Shown here: positions 40,488 through 48,633 of the stretch, piece by piece
How the letters are laid out: each line of letters begins with the position of its first letter
Numbering within the stretch: the first letter of the stretch is position 1
Assembly (NCBI RefSeq): GCF_008704715.1
Contig: NZ_CP023689.1
Location: 2,046,001-2,110,000, forward strand
Source: Streptomyces chartreusis
GTDB taxonomy: Bacteria; Actinomycetota; Actinomycetes; Streptomycetales; Streptomycetaceae
DNA length: 64,000 nucleotides
Reading direction: 5' to 3'
Program-made: the position numbers and the translations under genes
Notes under the pieces: generated by a model
The model's input: the letters and a program-made list of their open reading frames with translations, nothing else
Databases searched by the model: none
Told to the model about the DNA's origin: nothing

Positions 40488-41066
40488 TCAGGGAACCGTA
40501 CGGGAGACCGCGTACACGAAGGGGTGGTCCGGGTCGGACAGGTTGACCACGATGTCCTGGGTGGGCGCCGGGTCCTTCTGCTTGCGGACCAGGCCGTACC
40601 AGGACCCGGAGTCCTTGAAGTGCCAGCCGGTGACCTTCTGGTCGCGGGCGTTGATGGTGACCTCGTCCGCCTCCAGGTCGTCCCGGTCGGCGCCGATGGA
40701 CTTGAGGAAGACGTCCAGGTTGCCCTTGGTGGTCTCGAACTGGACGTAGAGACGGCTGGTCTTCCAGTTGTTCGTCTCGTAGTAGGCGACCTTGTACGAC
40801 GGCACCGGGATCGGGATCTGGTAGAGCCGGCGCTGCACCCTCGACGGCCAGCCCTTGGTGAGGCCGGTCGCGGAGTACTTCGCCTCCTTGTCCTTGCCGC
40901 TGTCGCGGCTCTGGTTGGCGGAGATCACCAGGTAGCCGGCCGGCACGCCGATGAGCAGCACGATGATGAGCAGGGTGAGCGCCCTGCGGCGGTTCCTGTG
41001 GCGACGGCCCTCGGGCTCGGACTGCTCGTCCGGCGAGTCGGCCTGGCGGGGTACGGACACGGTCAC
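40488..41066 (-). CDS. Hypothetical single-pass membrane protein
   Basis: Not recognised. The 192-residue protein has a hydrophilic, Arg/Glu-rich N terminus (about 1-30), one hydrophobic segment (ALTLLIIVLLIGVPAGYLVI, about 30-49) and an extracytoplasmic domain of about 140 residues containing WKTSRLYVQFETT and DRDDLEADEVTINARD. The GTG start overlaps the ROK kinase stop by 4 bp, so it is co-translated with the kinase. Coupling to a sugar kinase is unexplained; it may be a cell-surface sensor or scaffold. Confidence 0.75.
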   Translation of the reverse strand: MTVSVPRQADSPDEQSEPEGRRHRNRRRALTLLIIVLLIGVPAGYLVISANQSRDSGKDKEAKYSATGLTKGWPSRVQRRLYQIPIPVPSYKVAYYETNNWKTSRLYVQFETTKGNLDVFLKSIGADRDDLEADEVTINARDQKVTGWHFKDSGSWYGLVRKQKDPAPTQDIVVNLSDPDHPFVYAVSRTVP

Positions 41067-42211
41067 GCCGACCCCTGGGACGTCCGGCGGGCTTCCGCGA
41101 ACCGCGCGTAGCGCTCGTAGCGCTCCACCCGGCGCCGGTTGGCGCGCCGGAACCGGCGGGCGACCAGGCGGGCCAGGTCGGCGGCGCCGACCATGCCGGC
41201 CTCGGGGCCGAGCTGGGCGCGGGTGATGCGGGCCTCGGGGCGGTAGCCGCGGCCGGTGAGGTGGCGCTTGAAGGCGTCCCGCGCGGGGCCGATCAGCAGG
41301 TCGTCGGCGGCCGACACACCGCCGCCGATGACGAAGCAGGAGGGGTCCAGGGCGGCCGCGAGGTTGGCGATGCCGACGCCGAGCCACTGGCCGATGTCCT
41401 GGAGCAGCTCGATGCACATCGCGTCGCCGTCGCGGGCCAGCTCGGTGATCATCGGGCCGGTGATGTCGCCGATCTGGCCCTTGACGTGCTCGATGATCCC
41501 GTACGCCACGGGAGAGTCGGCGGCGGCCAGCTCCTTCGCCTCGCGCACCAGCGCGTTGCCGGAGCTGTACTGCTCCCAGCAGCCGCGGTTGCCGCACGGG
41601 CAGCGGTGGCCGCCGGGCACGACCTGCATATGGCCGAACTCGCCGGCGACGCCGTACTTGCCCCGCTTGACCTGCCCGTCCTCCAGGATCGCACCGCCGA
41701 TTCCGGTACCCAGGGTGATCATGACGAGGTGGTCCTCGTCACGGCCGGCGCCGAAGCGCCACTCCGCCCAGGCGGCCGTGTTGGCGTCGTTGTCGACCAG
41801 GACCGGCACGGCGAGCCGGCCCGCGATGCGGTCCCGCAGCGGCTCGTTGCGCCAGGACAGATGAGGCGCGAACAGGACGCGGTTGCGGTCGGCGTCGACC
41901 CAGCCGGCCGCACCGATGCCGACGGCGTGCACGTCGTGGCGGTCGGACAGGTCCAGGACCAGTTCGACGATGGTGTCCTCGACGACCTTCGGGCTCTTGG
42001 ACTTGTCCGGGGTCTCCGTGCGGACCTTCTCCAGGATGTTGCCGTCGGCGTCCACGACGCCCGCCATCACCTTGGTGCCACCGATGTCGATGCCCACGGT
42101 GGGGACTCTGGGCGCCGTCAGGTGCGAACGGCGCTCTCTTGGGCCCACCGTCCTCAGAACGGGGGCCCGCCGTGAGCCGATCGGGGCGGTGAAGTCGCGG
42201 TAGGTGCTCAT
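41063..42211 (-). CDS. ROK-family sugar kinase (glucokinase-like)
   Basis: ATP-dependent sugar kinase of 382 residues with an N-terminal extension of about 40 residues before the ROK fold. The phosphate-binding motif is VGIDIGGTKVMAG, the ROK metal motif CPCGNRGCWEQ (CxCGxxGCxE) binds structural zinc, and TLGTGIGGAI and EFGHMQV are sugar/ATP contacts. No HTH domain, so it is a kinase rather than a ROK repressor. A GntR-type operator lies about 140 bases upstream. The substrate is unknown; glucose or an amino sugar is common in the family. Confidence 0.88.
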   Translation of the reverse strand: MSTYRDFTAPIGSRRAPVLRTVGPRERRSHLTAPRVPTVGIDIGGTKVMAGVVDADGNILEKVRTETPDKSKSPKVVEDTIVELVLDLSDRHDVHAVGIGAAGWVDADRNRVLFAPHLSWRNEPLRDRIAGRLAVPVLVDNDANTAAWAEWRFGAGRDEDHLVMITLGTGIGGAILEDGQVKRGKYGVAGEFGHMQVVPGGHRCPCGNRGCWEQYSSGNALVREAKELAAADSPVAYGIIEHVKGQIGDITGPMITELARDGDAMCIELLQDIGQWLGVGIANLAAALDPSCFVIGGGVSAADDLLIGPARDAFKRHLTGRGYRPEARITRAQLGPEAGMVGAADLARLVARRFRRANRRRVERYERYARFAEARRTSQGSA

Positions 42212-42349
42212 CAGGGCCGATTCTGCCGCACGCTCACGCTGGGTGCCGAACGGGGCGGCAAAGGCGGGTGCGCGTCACATGCCGGGTGCCGGTTCGGCGT
42301 GGTCGGGCGCGCGGTTCCCGCGTCCCTGCCGGGGCGATGCCCTCCAGGC

Positions 42350-42377
42350 ACGTTGCATTGTCCTGACATTGCAACGT
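42350..42377. promoter_or_regulatory. Probable GntR operator upstream of the ROK kinase operon
   Basis: Perfect 8-bp arms ACGTTGCA (42350-42357) and TGCAACGT (42370-42377) enclose TGTCCTGACA (42359-42368), which matches the palindrome TGTCCGGACA upstream of the Gfo/Idh gene at nine of ten positions. It lies between the 3' end of the GntR gene and the ROK kinase start. Confidence 0.55.
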
Positions 42378-42423
42378 ACCGATCGGTCCGTCCCGGTTGG
42401 TCAGGCGCGCTAGGGGCTTGCGT

Positions 42424-43188
42424 TCACGACCGTACGAGCAGCTGGAACTCGAAGGAGTAGCGGCTCGGGCGGTACGTGTGCGTGCCGTACTCCACCGCCC
42501 GGCCCGTGTCGTCGAACGTCACGCGCTGCATCGTGAGCAGCGGGGCGCCCTCCTCCTCGGCCAGGCGTTCGGCCTCGGCGGCGGTGGCGGCGCGGGCGCC
42601 GATCGTCTGGCGGGCACTGTGCAGGGTGATGCCGGCGGCGCGCATCAGCCGGTACAGGCCGGTGGCCTCCAGTTGCGCGGTGTCCAGGCCGAGCAGCCCG
42701 GGCGGCAGGTAGTTGCACAGGTAAGCCATCGGCTCGCCGTGCGCCAGGCGCAGCCGCTCGATCCGGTGCACGTCGCTGTCCTCGGCCACCCCGAGGGCCG
42801 CCGCGACCTCGGCGGACGCCGGGACGACGGTGTTGACGATCACCCGGGTCGCGGGGCGCTGGCCGGCCGACTCCAGGTCGTCGTAGAGGCTGCTGAGCTC
42901 CAGCGGGCGCTTGACCTGGCTGTGCACGACCTGGGTCCCGACGCCCCGGCGGCGCACCAGCAGGCCCTTGTCCACCAGCGACTGGATGGCCTGGCGGACC
43001 GTGGGACGGGACAGGCCGAGGCGTGCGGCGAGCTCGATCTCGTTGCCCAGCAGGCTGCCGGGCGTGAGCGCTCCGTGCTCGATCGCGGCTTCGAGCTGTT
43101 GGGACAGCTGGAAGTACAAGGGCACCGGACTGCTCCGGTCCACGCTGAGCTCGAGTTCCACGGTCGGGTCCTGTTCTGGTTTCGGCAC
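42424..43188 (-). CDS. GntR-family (HutC subfamily) transcriptional regulator
   Basis: Ligand-responsive repressor of 254 residues. The N-terminal winged helix (about 15-80) has VPLYFQLSQQLEAAI, LPGNEIELAARLGLSRPTV-type recognition elements and RRRGVGTQVV. The C-terminal UTRA/chorismate-lyase-like ligand domain includes LCNYLPPGLLGLD and the terminal YSFEFQLL. It sits between the ROK kinase operon (downstream, same strand) and the divergent dehydrogenase gene; similar palindromes lie on both sides, so it probably controls both plus itself. Confidence 0.9.
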   Translation of the reverse strand: MPKPEQDPTVELELSVDRSSPVPLYFQLSQQLEAAIEHGALTPGSLLGNEIELAARLGLSRPTVRQAIQSLVDKGLLVRRRGVGTQVVHSQVKRPLELSSLYDDLESAGQRPATRVIVNTVVPASAEVAAALGVAEDSDVHRIERLRLAHGEPMAYLCNYLPPGLLGLDTAQLEATGLYRLMRAAGITLHSARQTIGARAATAAEAERLAEEEGAPLLTMQRVTFDDTGRAVEYGTHTYRPSRYSFEFQLLVRS

Positions 43189-43238
43189 GGGCCGACTGTA
43201 GCTCTACGCGTTGTTGACGGGAAGTCGTGTAGTTTGAT

Positions 43239-43248
43239 TGTCCGGACA
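43239..43248. promoter_or_regulatory. Probable GntR operator in the divergent gntR / dehydrogenase promoter
   Basis: Perfect palindrome TGTCCGGACA, flanked by ATT on both sides (ATTGTCCGGACATT). It is 43 bases upstream of the dehydrogenase ATG and 51 bases upstream of the gntR start. The core recurs with one change upstream of the ROK kinase operon. Confidence 0.6.
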
Positions 43249-43290
43249 TTTGCATTGACAGCGCACGCACTGAACCCGCACTTTGTTTCC

Positions 43291-44313
43291 ATGCGCATCG
43301 GGGTCATCGGTACGGGCCGCATCGGCACGATCCACGCCAACACGCTCAGCCGTCATCGCGACGTCGGCTCCTTGATCCTCACGGACGCGGATGTCTCGCG
43401 CGCCCAGGAGCTGGCTCACCGGCTCGGCGAGACGGCGGCGCCCGGGGTCGACGAGATCTTCCGCTGGGGCGTGGACGCCGTGGTGATCACCACGGCGACT
43501 TCGGCCCATGCCGAACTGATCGGCCGGGCGGCCCGGGCGGGGCTCCCGGTGTTCTGCGAGAAGCCGATAGCCCTCGACCTGCCGGGCACCCTGCACGCGA
43601 TCGGGGAGGTGGAGACCGCCGGGACGATCCTCCAGATGGGCTTCCAGCGGCGCTTCGACACCGGCTACGCGGGCGCCCGTGAGGCGGTGCGCTCCGGCCG
43701 GCTCGGGCGGCTGCACACGGTGCGGGCCCTGACCAGCGACCAGGCGCCGCCGCCGGCCGCCTGGCTGCCGCTGTCCGGCGGGCTGTACCGGGACACGCTG
43801 ATCCACGACTTCGACGTGCTGCGCTGGGTGACCGGGCGTGAGGTCGTCGACGTGTACGCGGCCGGGTCCGACGCCGGACCCGCGATGTTCCGTGAGGCGG
43901 GCGACGTGGACACCGCGGCGGTGGTGCTCACCATGGACGACGGCACGCTCGCCACGGCCACGGCGACCCGGCTGAACGGCGCCGGGTACGACGTGCGCAT
44001 GGAGCTGGCCGGTGAGCTGGACACGGTCGTGGTCGGGCTGGACGACCGCACGCCGGTGGCGTCCACCGAGCCGACGGGGCCACCCGCGGCGGACAAGCCG
44101 TGGCCGGGGTTCCTGGAGCGGTTCGGGCCCGCGTACGAGGCGGAGCTGAACGCGTTCGTGGAGGTCGTGCGCGGCGAGCGGGCCAACCCCTGTGACGGCC
44201 GGGAGGCCTTGCAGGCGCTGCGGATCTCGGAGGCGTGCGAGCTGTCGAGACGCGACCGAAGACCGGTCGCCGTCGCCGAACTGCCGGGCGGGACCCAGAA
44301 CGCGGCGATGTGA
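43291..44313 (+). CDS. Gfo/Idh/MocA-family NAD(P)-dependent dehydrogenase
   Basis: Sugar or polyol dehydrogenase of 340 residues, of the inositol-dehydrogenase type. The Rossmann motif MRIGVIGTGRIGTIHANTL is at the N terminus. The cofactor/substrate signature CEKPIALD has the conserved EKP lysine. Residues DTLIHDFDVLRW, with the DxxxH arrangement, match the catalytic region. It is divergent from the GntR gene and shares its promoter region. Substrate unknown; myo-inositol or a related sugar is plausible. Confidence 0.9.
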   Translation: MRIGVIGTGRIGTIHANTLSRHRDVGSLILTDADVSRAQELAHRLGETAAPGVDEIFRWGVDAVVITTATSAHAELIGRAARAGLPVFCEKPIALDLPGTLHAIGEVETAGTILQMGFQRRFDTGYAGAREAVRSGRLGRLHTVRALTSDQAPPPAAWLPLSGGLYRDTLIHDFDVLRWVTGREVVDVYAAGSDAGPAMFREAGDVDTAAVVLTMDDGTLATATATRLNGAGYDVRMELAGELDTVVVGLDDRTPVASTEPTGPPAADKPWPGFLERFGPAYEAELNAFVEVVRGERANPCDGREALQALRISEACELSRRDRRPVAVAELPGGTQNAAM

Positions 44314-44329
44314 GGGCGAGTACCCCGAG

Positions 44330-44344
44330 GAGCCCTCACGGCTC
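44330..44344. terminator. Short bidirectional hairpin
   Basis: GAGCC (44330-44334), loop CTCAC, GGCTC (44340-44344) lies between the convergent dehydrogenase and P450 genes. The stem is only 5 bp, so the call is weak. Confidence 0.3.
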
Positions 44345-44350
44345 GCGCCT

Positions 44351-45535
44351 CTACCACCGCACCGGCAGGCTCCGCACCCCACGTATCAGCACCCCCGGCA
44401 GCCACTGCCCCGGCGGTCCGTCCAGGGCCAGGTCAGGGGCGCGCTCCAGCAGGGACCGGATGGCCGTGCGGGCCTCCATGCGGGCGAGCGGGGCGCCGAG
44501 GCAGTAGTGGATGCCGTGGCCGAAGGCGAGGTGGCCGCGGGTGTCGCGCCGGATGTCGAAGCGCTCGGGGGCGGGGAAGCGGGTGGCGTCGCGGTCGGCG
44601 GCGGTGAGGCCGATCATCACCGCCTCGCCCGGCGCGATCGGCACTCCGGCTATCTCCAGGGGCTCGGCGGCGAACCGGAACGTCGCGTTCTCCACCGGCC
44701 CCTCGTAGCGCAGCGCCTCCTCGACGGCGCCGTCGATCAGGGTCATGTCAGCGCGCAGGGCGGCCAGTTGGTCTGGGTGGGTGAGCAGGGCGTGGACGGC
44801 GTTGGTGATGAGGTGGACCGTCGTCTCGTGGCCCGCGATCAGCAGGACGAAGGCCATGCCGCGCAGCTCCTGCGGGGAGAGCCGGTCACCGTCCTCGGCG
44901 GTGGTGCGGATCAGGTCGCTCAGCAGGTCGTCGCCGGGGCCCGCGCAGCGCTTGTCCTCGATGAGTTCGGTGAGGTACTCGGCGAGGCGCACGAAGGCGT
45001 CGTACTCGCTCTGTGCGCTGGTCGGGGCGACCGCCTCCGTGGAGATCTTGCGGAACTCCGTGCGGTCCATCTCGGGCACGCCGAGCAGCTCGCAGATGAC
45101 GGTGATGGGCAGCGGGTAGGCGAAGGAGTCCACGAGGTCGGCGCGCCCCTGCGGGAGCATCGCGTCGAGCAGTTCGCCGGTGATCTGCTGGATCCTCGGG
45201 CGCAGTTCCTCCACCCTGCGCATCGTGAACGCGCGTGTGATCAGGCTCCGCAAGCGGGTGTGCTGGGGCGGGTCGGCGACCAGCAGATACTTCCCGATCA
45301 GCTCCTCGTCGAGGAAGGTCACCCCGATCCTGCTGCCGTCCTTGGCGAGCCTGGGGTCGGCGAGCGCCGCGCGGGCCTCCTCGTGCCCGACGACGAGCCA
45401 GGTCTCGTGGTGCGCATCGGGTTCCTGGAGCCGCACCCGGTGCACCGGGCCCTCGGCACGCAGTCGCGCGTACACGGGGTGCGGGTCCGTGCGGAACCCG
45501 TCGCCGAACTCCCCGAGGTCGATCACTTCCACCAT
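44351..45535 (-). CDS. Cytochrome P450
   Basis: Class-I bacterial P450 of 394 residues. The I-helix oxygen-activation motif is AGHETTVHL, the K-helix ExxR is EALRYEGP, and the heme loop is FGHGIHYCLGAPLARME with axial Cys345. The ATG at 45535 follows a GGGAGGGGGA run by 5 bases, a better start than the longer frame. It has no ferredoxin or reductase partner and no biosynthetic cluster nearby. The oxidised substrate is unknown. Confidence 0.92.
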   Translation of the reverse strand: MVEVIDLGEFGDGFRTDPHPVYARLRAEGPVHRVRLQEPDAHHETWLVVGHEEARAALADPRLAKDGSRIGVTFLDEELIGKYLLVADPPQHTRLRSLITRAFTMRRVEELRPRIQQITGELLDAMLPQGRADLVDSFAYPLPITVICELLGVPEMDRTEFRKISTEAVAPTSAQSEYDAFVRLAEYLTELIEDKRCAGPGDDLLSDLIRTTAEDGDRLSPQELRGMAFVLLIAGHETTVHLITNAVHALLTHPDQLAALRADMTLIDGAVEEALRYEGPVENATFRFAAEPLEIAGVPIAPGEAVMIGLTAADRDATRFPAPERFDIRRDTRGHLAFGHGIHYCLGAPLARMEARTAIRSLLERAPDLALDGPPGQWLPGVLIRGVRSLPVRW

Positions 45536-45579
45536 GACGCTCCCCCTCCCACTGCACCGAGAACGCACGGCATCGCGGA

Positions 45580-46260
45580 CTAGTGCCCGTTGTCCTCCAT
45601 TTCCTCCGACAACCCCGCGTCGTACGCCAACAGGGCGATCTGGACACGGTTGTTGAGGTCGAGCTTGGCCAGGACGCGCGAGACGTGGGTCTTGACGGTG
45701 GCGACGCTCATGAACAGTTCGGTGGCGATGTCGGCGTTGGACAGGCCCCGGCCCACCGCGACGGCGACCTCGCGTTCGCGGTCGTTGAGGACGGTGAGCC
45801 GCGCGCGTGCGCGCGTGCGGCGGGTGTCCGCGGCGGAGCCGGCGGCGTGGTCCATCAACTGCCGTGTCACGGTGGGCGAGAGGACCGGATCGCCGGCCGC
45901 GACGCGGCGCACGGCGGCGACGATCTCGGCGGGCGGGGTGTCCTTGAGCACGAACCCGGCGGCCCCGGCGCGCAGGGCGCGCAGCACCTGGTCGTCGGCG
46001 TGGAAGGTGGTCAGCAGCACCACCTGCGGGGCGTCCTTCCTGCCGCGGAGGCGCTCCGTGGCGGTGAGGCCGTCGACGGACGGCATCCGGATGTCCATCA
46101 GCACCACGTCCGGCCGGGTGCGGTCGAGAAGCGCCTCGACCTCGGAGCCGTCGGACGCCTCGCCGACGATCTCGATGTCGTCGGCGCCGCCCAGCATGAA
46201 GGACAGACCGGCCCTGACCAACGGGTCGTCGTCGACGAGGAGGAGCCTGATCGCAGTCAT
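45580..46260 (-). CDS. NarL/LuxR-family response regulator
   Basis: Response regulator of 226 residues. The receiver domain has acidic residues Asp10-Asp12 and predicted phospho-acceptor Asp56 (VVLMDIRMPS), then LLTTFHADD and VLKD. A LuxR HTH follows (LNDREREVAVAVGRGLSNADI, then MSVATVKTHVSRVLAKL). It is separated from the upstream kinase gene by 149 bases but shares its direction. With the kinase it forms a DesR/LiaR-like pair. Confidence 0.9.
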   Translation of the reverse strand: MTAIRLLLVDDDPLVRAGLSFMLGGADDIEIVGEASDGSEVEALLDRTRPDVVLMDIRMPSVDGLTATERLRGRKDAPQVVLLTTFHADDQVLRALRAGAAGFVLKDTPPAEIVAAVRRVAAGDPVLSPTVTRQLMDHAAGSAADTRRTRARARLTVLNDREREVAVAVGRGLSNADIATELFMSVATVKTHVSRVLAKLDLNNRVQIALLAYDAGLSEEMEDNGH

Positions 46261-46409
46261 GTGCCTTACGTAATCACGGTTGCACGGGATTCAGGTGCCG
46301 GACCGCTTGGAGCGCCCCCGGGGACGCGTCGGCGGCCGGTGCCCGCTGCGGCTCCGCGCGCACAACAGCACGCGGCGGAGCGGCTGTTGGGCGCCCGGTA
46401 ACACGGACG

Positions 46410-47663
46410 TCACGCCCACGGCAGCCGCCCCCGCACCTCGAAGCCCCCGTCCGCCGCGGGCCCGTGCTCCAGCCGCCCTCCCGCGAGCGTGGCCCGCTCG
46501 GTGAGCCCGATCAGGCCCTGTCCCGAGCCGGGAACGTGCGGGACCCGGCCCTCGGGCGCGGGATTGCGCACCGTGACCGACAGTCCCTCGCCCGGTGCGC
46601 CGGTCACCGTCACCGTGACCTCGGTGCCGGGGGCGTGCTTGCGGGCGTTGGTCAGGCCCTCCTGGGCGATGCGGTAGGCGGTGCGGCCGACGGAGGACGG
46701 TACGGCGCCCGGGTCGGTGACGCGCTGGACGAGGGTGACCTTCATGCCGGCCTCGCGGGACTCGGCGACCAGCGCCTCCAGTGCCGCGAGGGTCGGCTGC
46801 GGGCGGCCGCCGTCGTCGGCCTCGCCCGCGCGCAGCACGCCGATGATCTCCCGCAGGTCCTGGAGTGCCTCGTGGGCGCTCTCCCGGATCACGCCCGCCG
46901 CCCGCTGGATCTCCTCGCGGGGCGCGTCGGGCCGGAACTCCAGGGCGCCCGCGTGCACGCTGAGCAGCGTCAGCCGGTGCGCGAGGACGTCGTGCATCTC
47001 CCGGGCGATGGCCTCGCGCGCGAGCCGCTGCGCCTGCTCGGCGCGCAGGACGGCCTCGGTCTCGGCACGCAGGGCACGGTCGCGCAGGCTCAGCATGAGC
47101 TGCCGCTTCGACCGTACGAACATGCCCCAGCCGACGATCGCCCCCGTCAGCAGCACCCCGAAGACGATCGCCCAGATGTACGGCACATCGGGGTCGGGGC
47201 GCAGCCAGAAGAACACCGGGACCAGCGCCAGCTCCGCCAGGGCCACCCAGGCGACGTACCGGAAGGGCCGGTGCACGGCGAGCGTGAAAAGGGCGACCAC
47301 GGCCGCGCCGCCGGCGGTGTTCGACACGAAACCGATCGGGATCATCGAGACGGCGAGCCCGAGGGGCCAGCGGCGCCGCAGCCACACCGCGGCGCACGAG
47401 AGGGCGCCCACCACCTGGTCGAAGACGACGTAGCCGTCCGGCAGGTCCTCGCTGCGCAGCGTGTCGGCGGCCAGCAGCCCGATGAACACCGCGAGCAGGA
47501 AGCAGCAGAAGTCGACCACCCAGTCGCGTGCCGTACGCCGGGTGCGCCCGGAGCCCCCGGGGTCGAGTCCGAGTTCCTTCACCAGGGCGGACGGCAGCAG
47601 CCAGCGCGGCCCCGCGAACGCCTGCGGGGCGTGCTCCTGCTTGTCACCACTCACGGTCGACAA
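46410..47663 (-). CDS. Membrane sensor histidine kinase (HisKA_3 type)
   Basis: Sensor kinase of 417 residues. Hydrophobic helices lie between about 45 and 195, with only short loops. The phosphotransfer box is AIAREMHDVLAHRLTLL. The GHKL ATPase domain has EGLTNARKHAPG (N-box) and GQGLIGLTERA (G-box). The cognate response-regulator gene follows on the same strand. The intramembrane-sensing topology suggests response to membrane or envelope state. Confidence 0.9.
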   Translation of the reverse strand: MSTVSGDKQEHAPQAFAGPRWLLPSALVKELGLDPGGSGRTRRTARDWVVDFCCFLLAVFIGLLAADTLRSEDLPDGYVVFDQVVGALSCAAVWLRRRWPLGLAVSMIPIGFVSNTAGGAAVVALFTLAVHRPFRYVAWVALAELALVPVFFWLRPDPDVPYIWAIVFGVLLTGAIVGWGMFVRSKRQLMLSLRDRALRAETEAVLRAEQAQRLAREAIAREMHDVLAHRLTLLSVHAGALEFRPDAPREEIQRAAGVIRESAHEALQDLREIIGVLRAGEADDGGRPQPTLAALEALVAESREAGMKVTLVQRVTDPGAVPSSVGRTAYRIAQEGLTNARKHAPGTEVTVTVTGAPGEGLSVTVRNPAPEGRVPHVPGSGQGLIGLTERATLAGGRLEHGPAADGGFEVRGRLPWA

Positions 47664-47832
47664 ATCTACGCAGTGCGGGGCACCGATGCGCTGCCTCGAA
47701 AGCGATCGCCGACCAAAGTCGCGGCATCACCGACTTTGGACGCGGCGGTCCCTGCGGAAGGTGGACTTCCGTCGGTCATGCCTCGCCCCGCGGCCGATTG
47801 GCGTGGGGGGTCCGCGGGGCGAGAGTCATGAC

Positions 47833-48033
47833 ATGAAGCAGTTGCTGGAGCTACTCGGATTCATCGCCCTGGTGCAGGGCGTCGCCGGTCTGGTGCACGA
47901 GTTCACCGACTGGAAGTGGGGCCTCGTGCAGCGGGTCGGCTTCCTCGACGGCTTCGAGATCTACGCGAGCGTCGCACTGCTCGTGCTGGCGTTCGCGCTG
48001 TTCGCCGCCGCCGAGAGCCGGAAGTCCGGCTGA
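47833..48033 (+). CDS. Small membrane protein
   Basis: Protein of 66 residues with two hydrophobic segments (LLGFIALVQGVAGLV and ASVALLVLAFALFAAA) separated by a short loop with EFTDWKWGLV, and a basic C terminus. It is too short for the longer frame that reads through the upstream region. It is divergent from the sensor kinase gene. Family unknown; the hairpin after the stop supports a transcribed unit. Confidence 0.65.
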   Translation: MKQLLELLGFIALVQGVAGLVHEFTDWKWGLVQRVGFLDGFEIYASVALLVLAFALFAAAESRKSG

Positions 48034-48038
48034 ATCCG

Positions 48039-48058
48039 GACCGGACTCCCGGCCGGTC
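48039..48058. terminator. Hairpin between convergent small genes
   Basis: GACCGG (48039-48044), loop ACTCCCGG, CCGGTC (48053-48058) lies between the small membrane protein gene and the convergent RNase gene, starting 6 bases after the first stop. Confidence 0.4.
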
Positions 48059-48093
48059 GCGCCGTTCCTCGGCGTCGGCCGGGGCCCGCGGAC

Positions 48094-48480
48094 TCAGCAG
48101 CCGTGGTCGACCAGGTCGAACGACTCGTAGTGGTCGGCCGTGTAGTAGTCCTCCTGGTTCTCCTCACCGGTGACGATCCGGCGAGCTCCGCGTGTGGGGG
48201 ACCCGGGAGTGATGACCGTGTACTCGTGGTAGTACCCGGCCGACTGGCTCGGCAGGATGCCTTCCCGGTTCTGGAAGACGGTGCCGTCCTGCTCGTACGG
48301 GTAGGGGCCGCCCTGCTCGATGAGGTCGAGCGTGTCGTGCGCCTGGGAGGGCAGAGCGCTGTAACAGATGCTGCCCACGGCCGCTGCGGCCGGAGTGGCG
48401 GTGACGGTGCCACCGACGAGAAGGGCGGACAGGACGGCGGCTGCGGCGCCGATGCGAGTGATTCGTGGGGGGAATCTCAT
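48094..48480 (-). CDS. Secreted guanyl-specific ribonuclease (RNase Sa type)
   Basis: Extracellular RNase of 128 residues that cleaves after guanine. A signal peptide (about 1-34) ends in TPAAAA. The mature part aligns gaplessly, from memory, with Streptomyces aureofaciens RNase Sa at an offset of 32: catalytic Glu86 (Sa Glu54) in YYHEYTVITPG, Arg101 (Sa Arg69) in TRGARRIV, and His117 (Sa His85) in ADHYESF. The disulfide Cys39-Cys128 matches Sa Cys7-Cys96. No intracellular inhibitor of the barstar type is encoded next to it. Confidence 0.94.
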   Translation of the reverse strand: MRFPPRITRIGAAAAVLSALLVGGTVTATPAAAAVGSICYSALPSQAHDTLDLIEQGGPYPYEQDGTVFQNREGILPSQSAGYYHEYTVITPGSPTRGARRIVTGEENQEDYYTADHYESFDLVDHGC

Positions 48481-48633
48481 GACTTCATGATGACGCGCGT
48501 AGACAGTGGCATGTCAATGTCAAGAAGGGAGATTTTCCCTTCGAGTCCGATGAGTTCTCGGGAAGTTAACGTGCGCCCCGGCGCTCTCACCCGATCTCCA
48601 TGAGGCCGTGCGGGAGCGCCGACGTGGGGTGTT

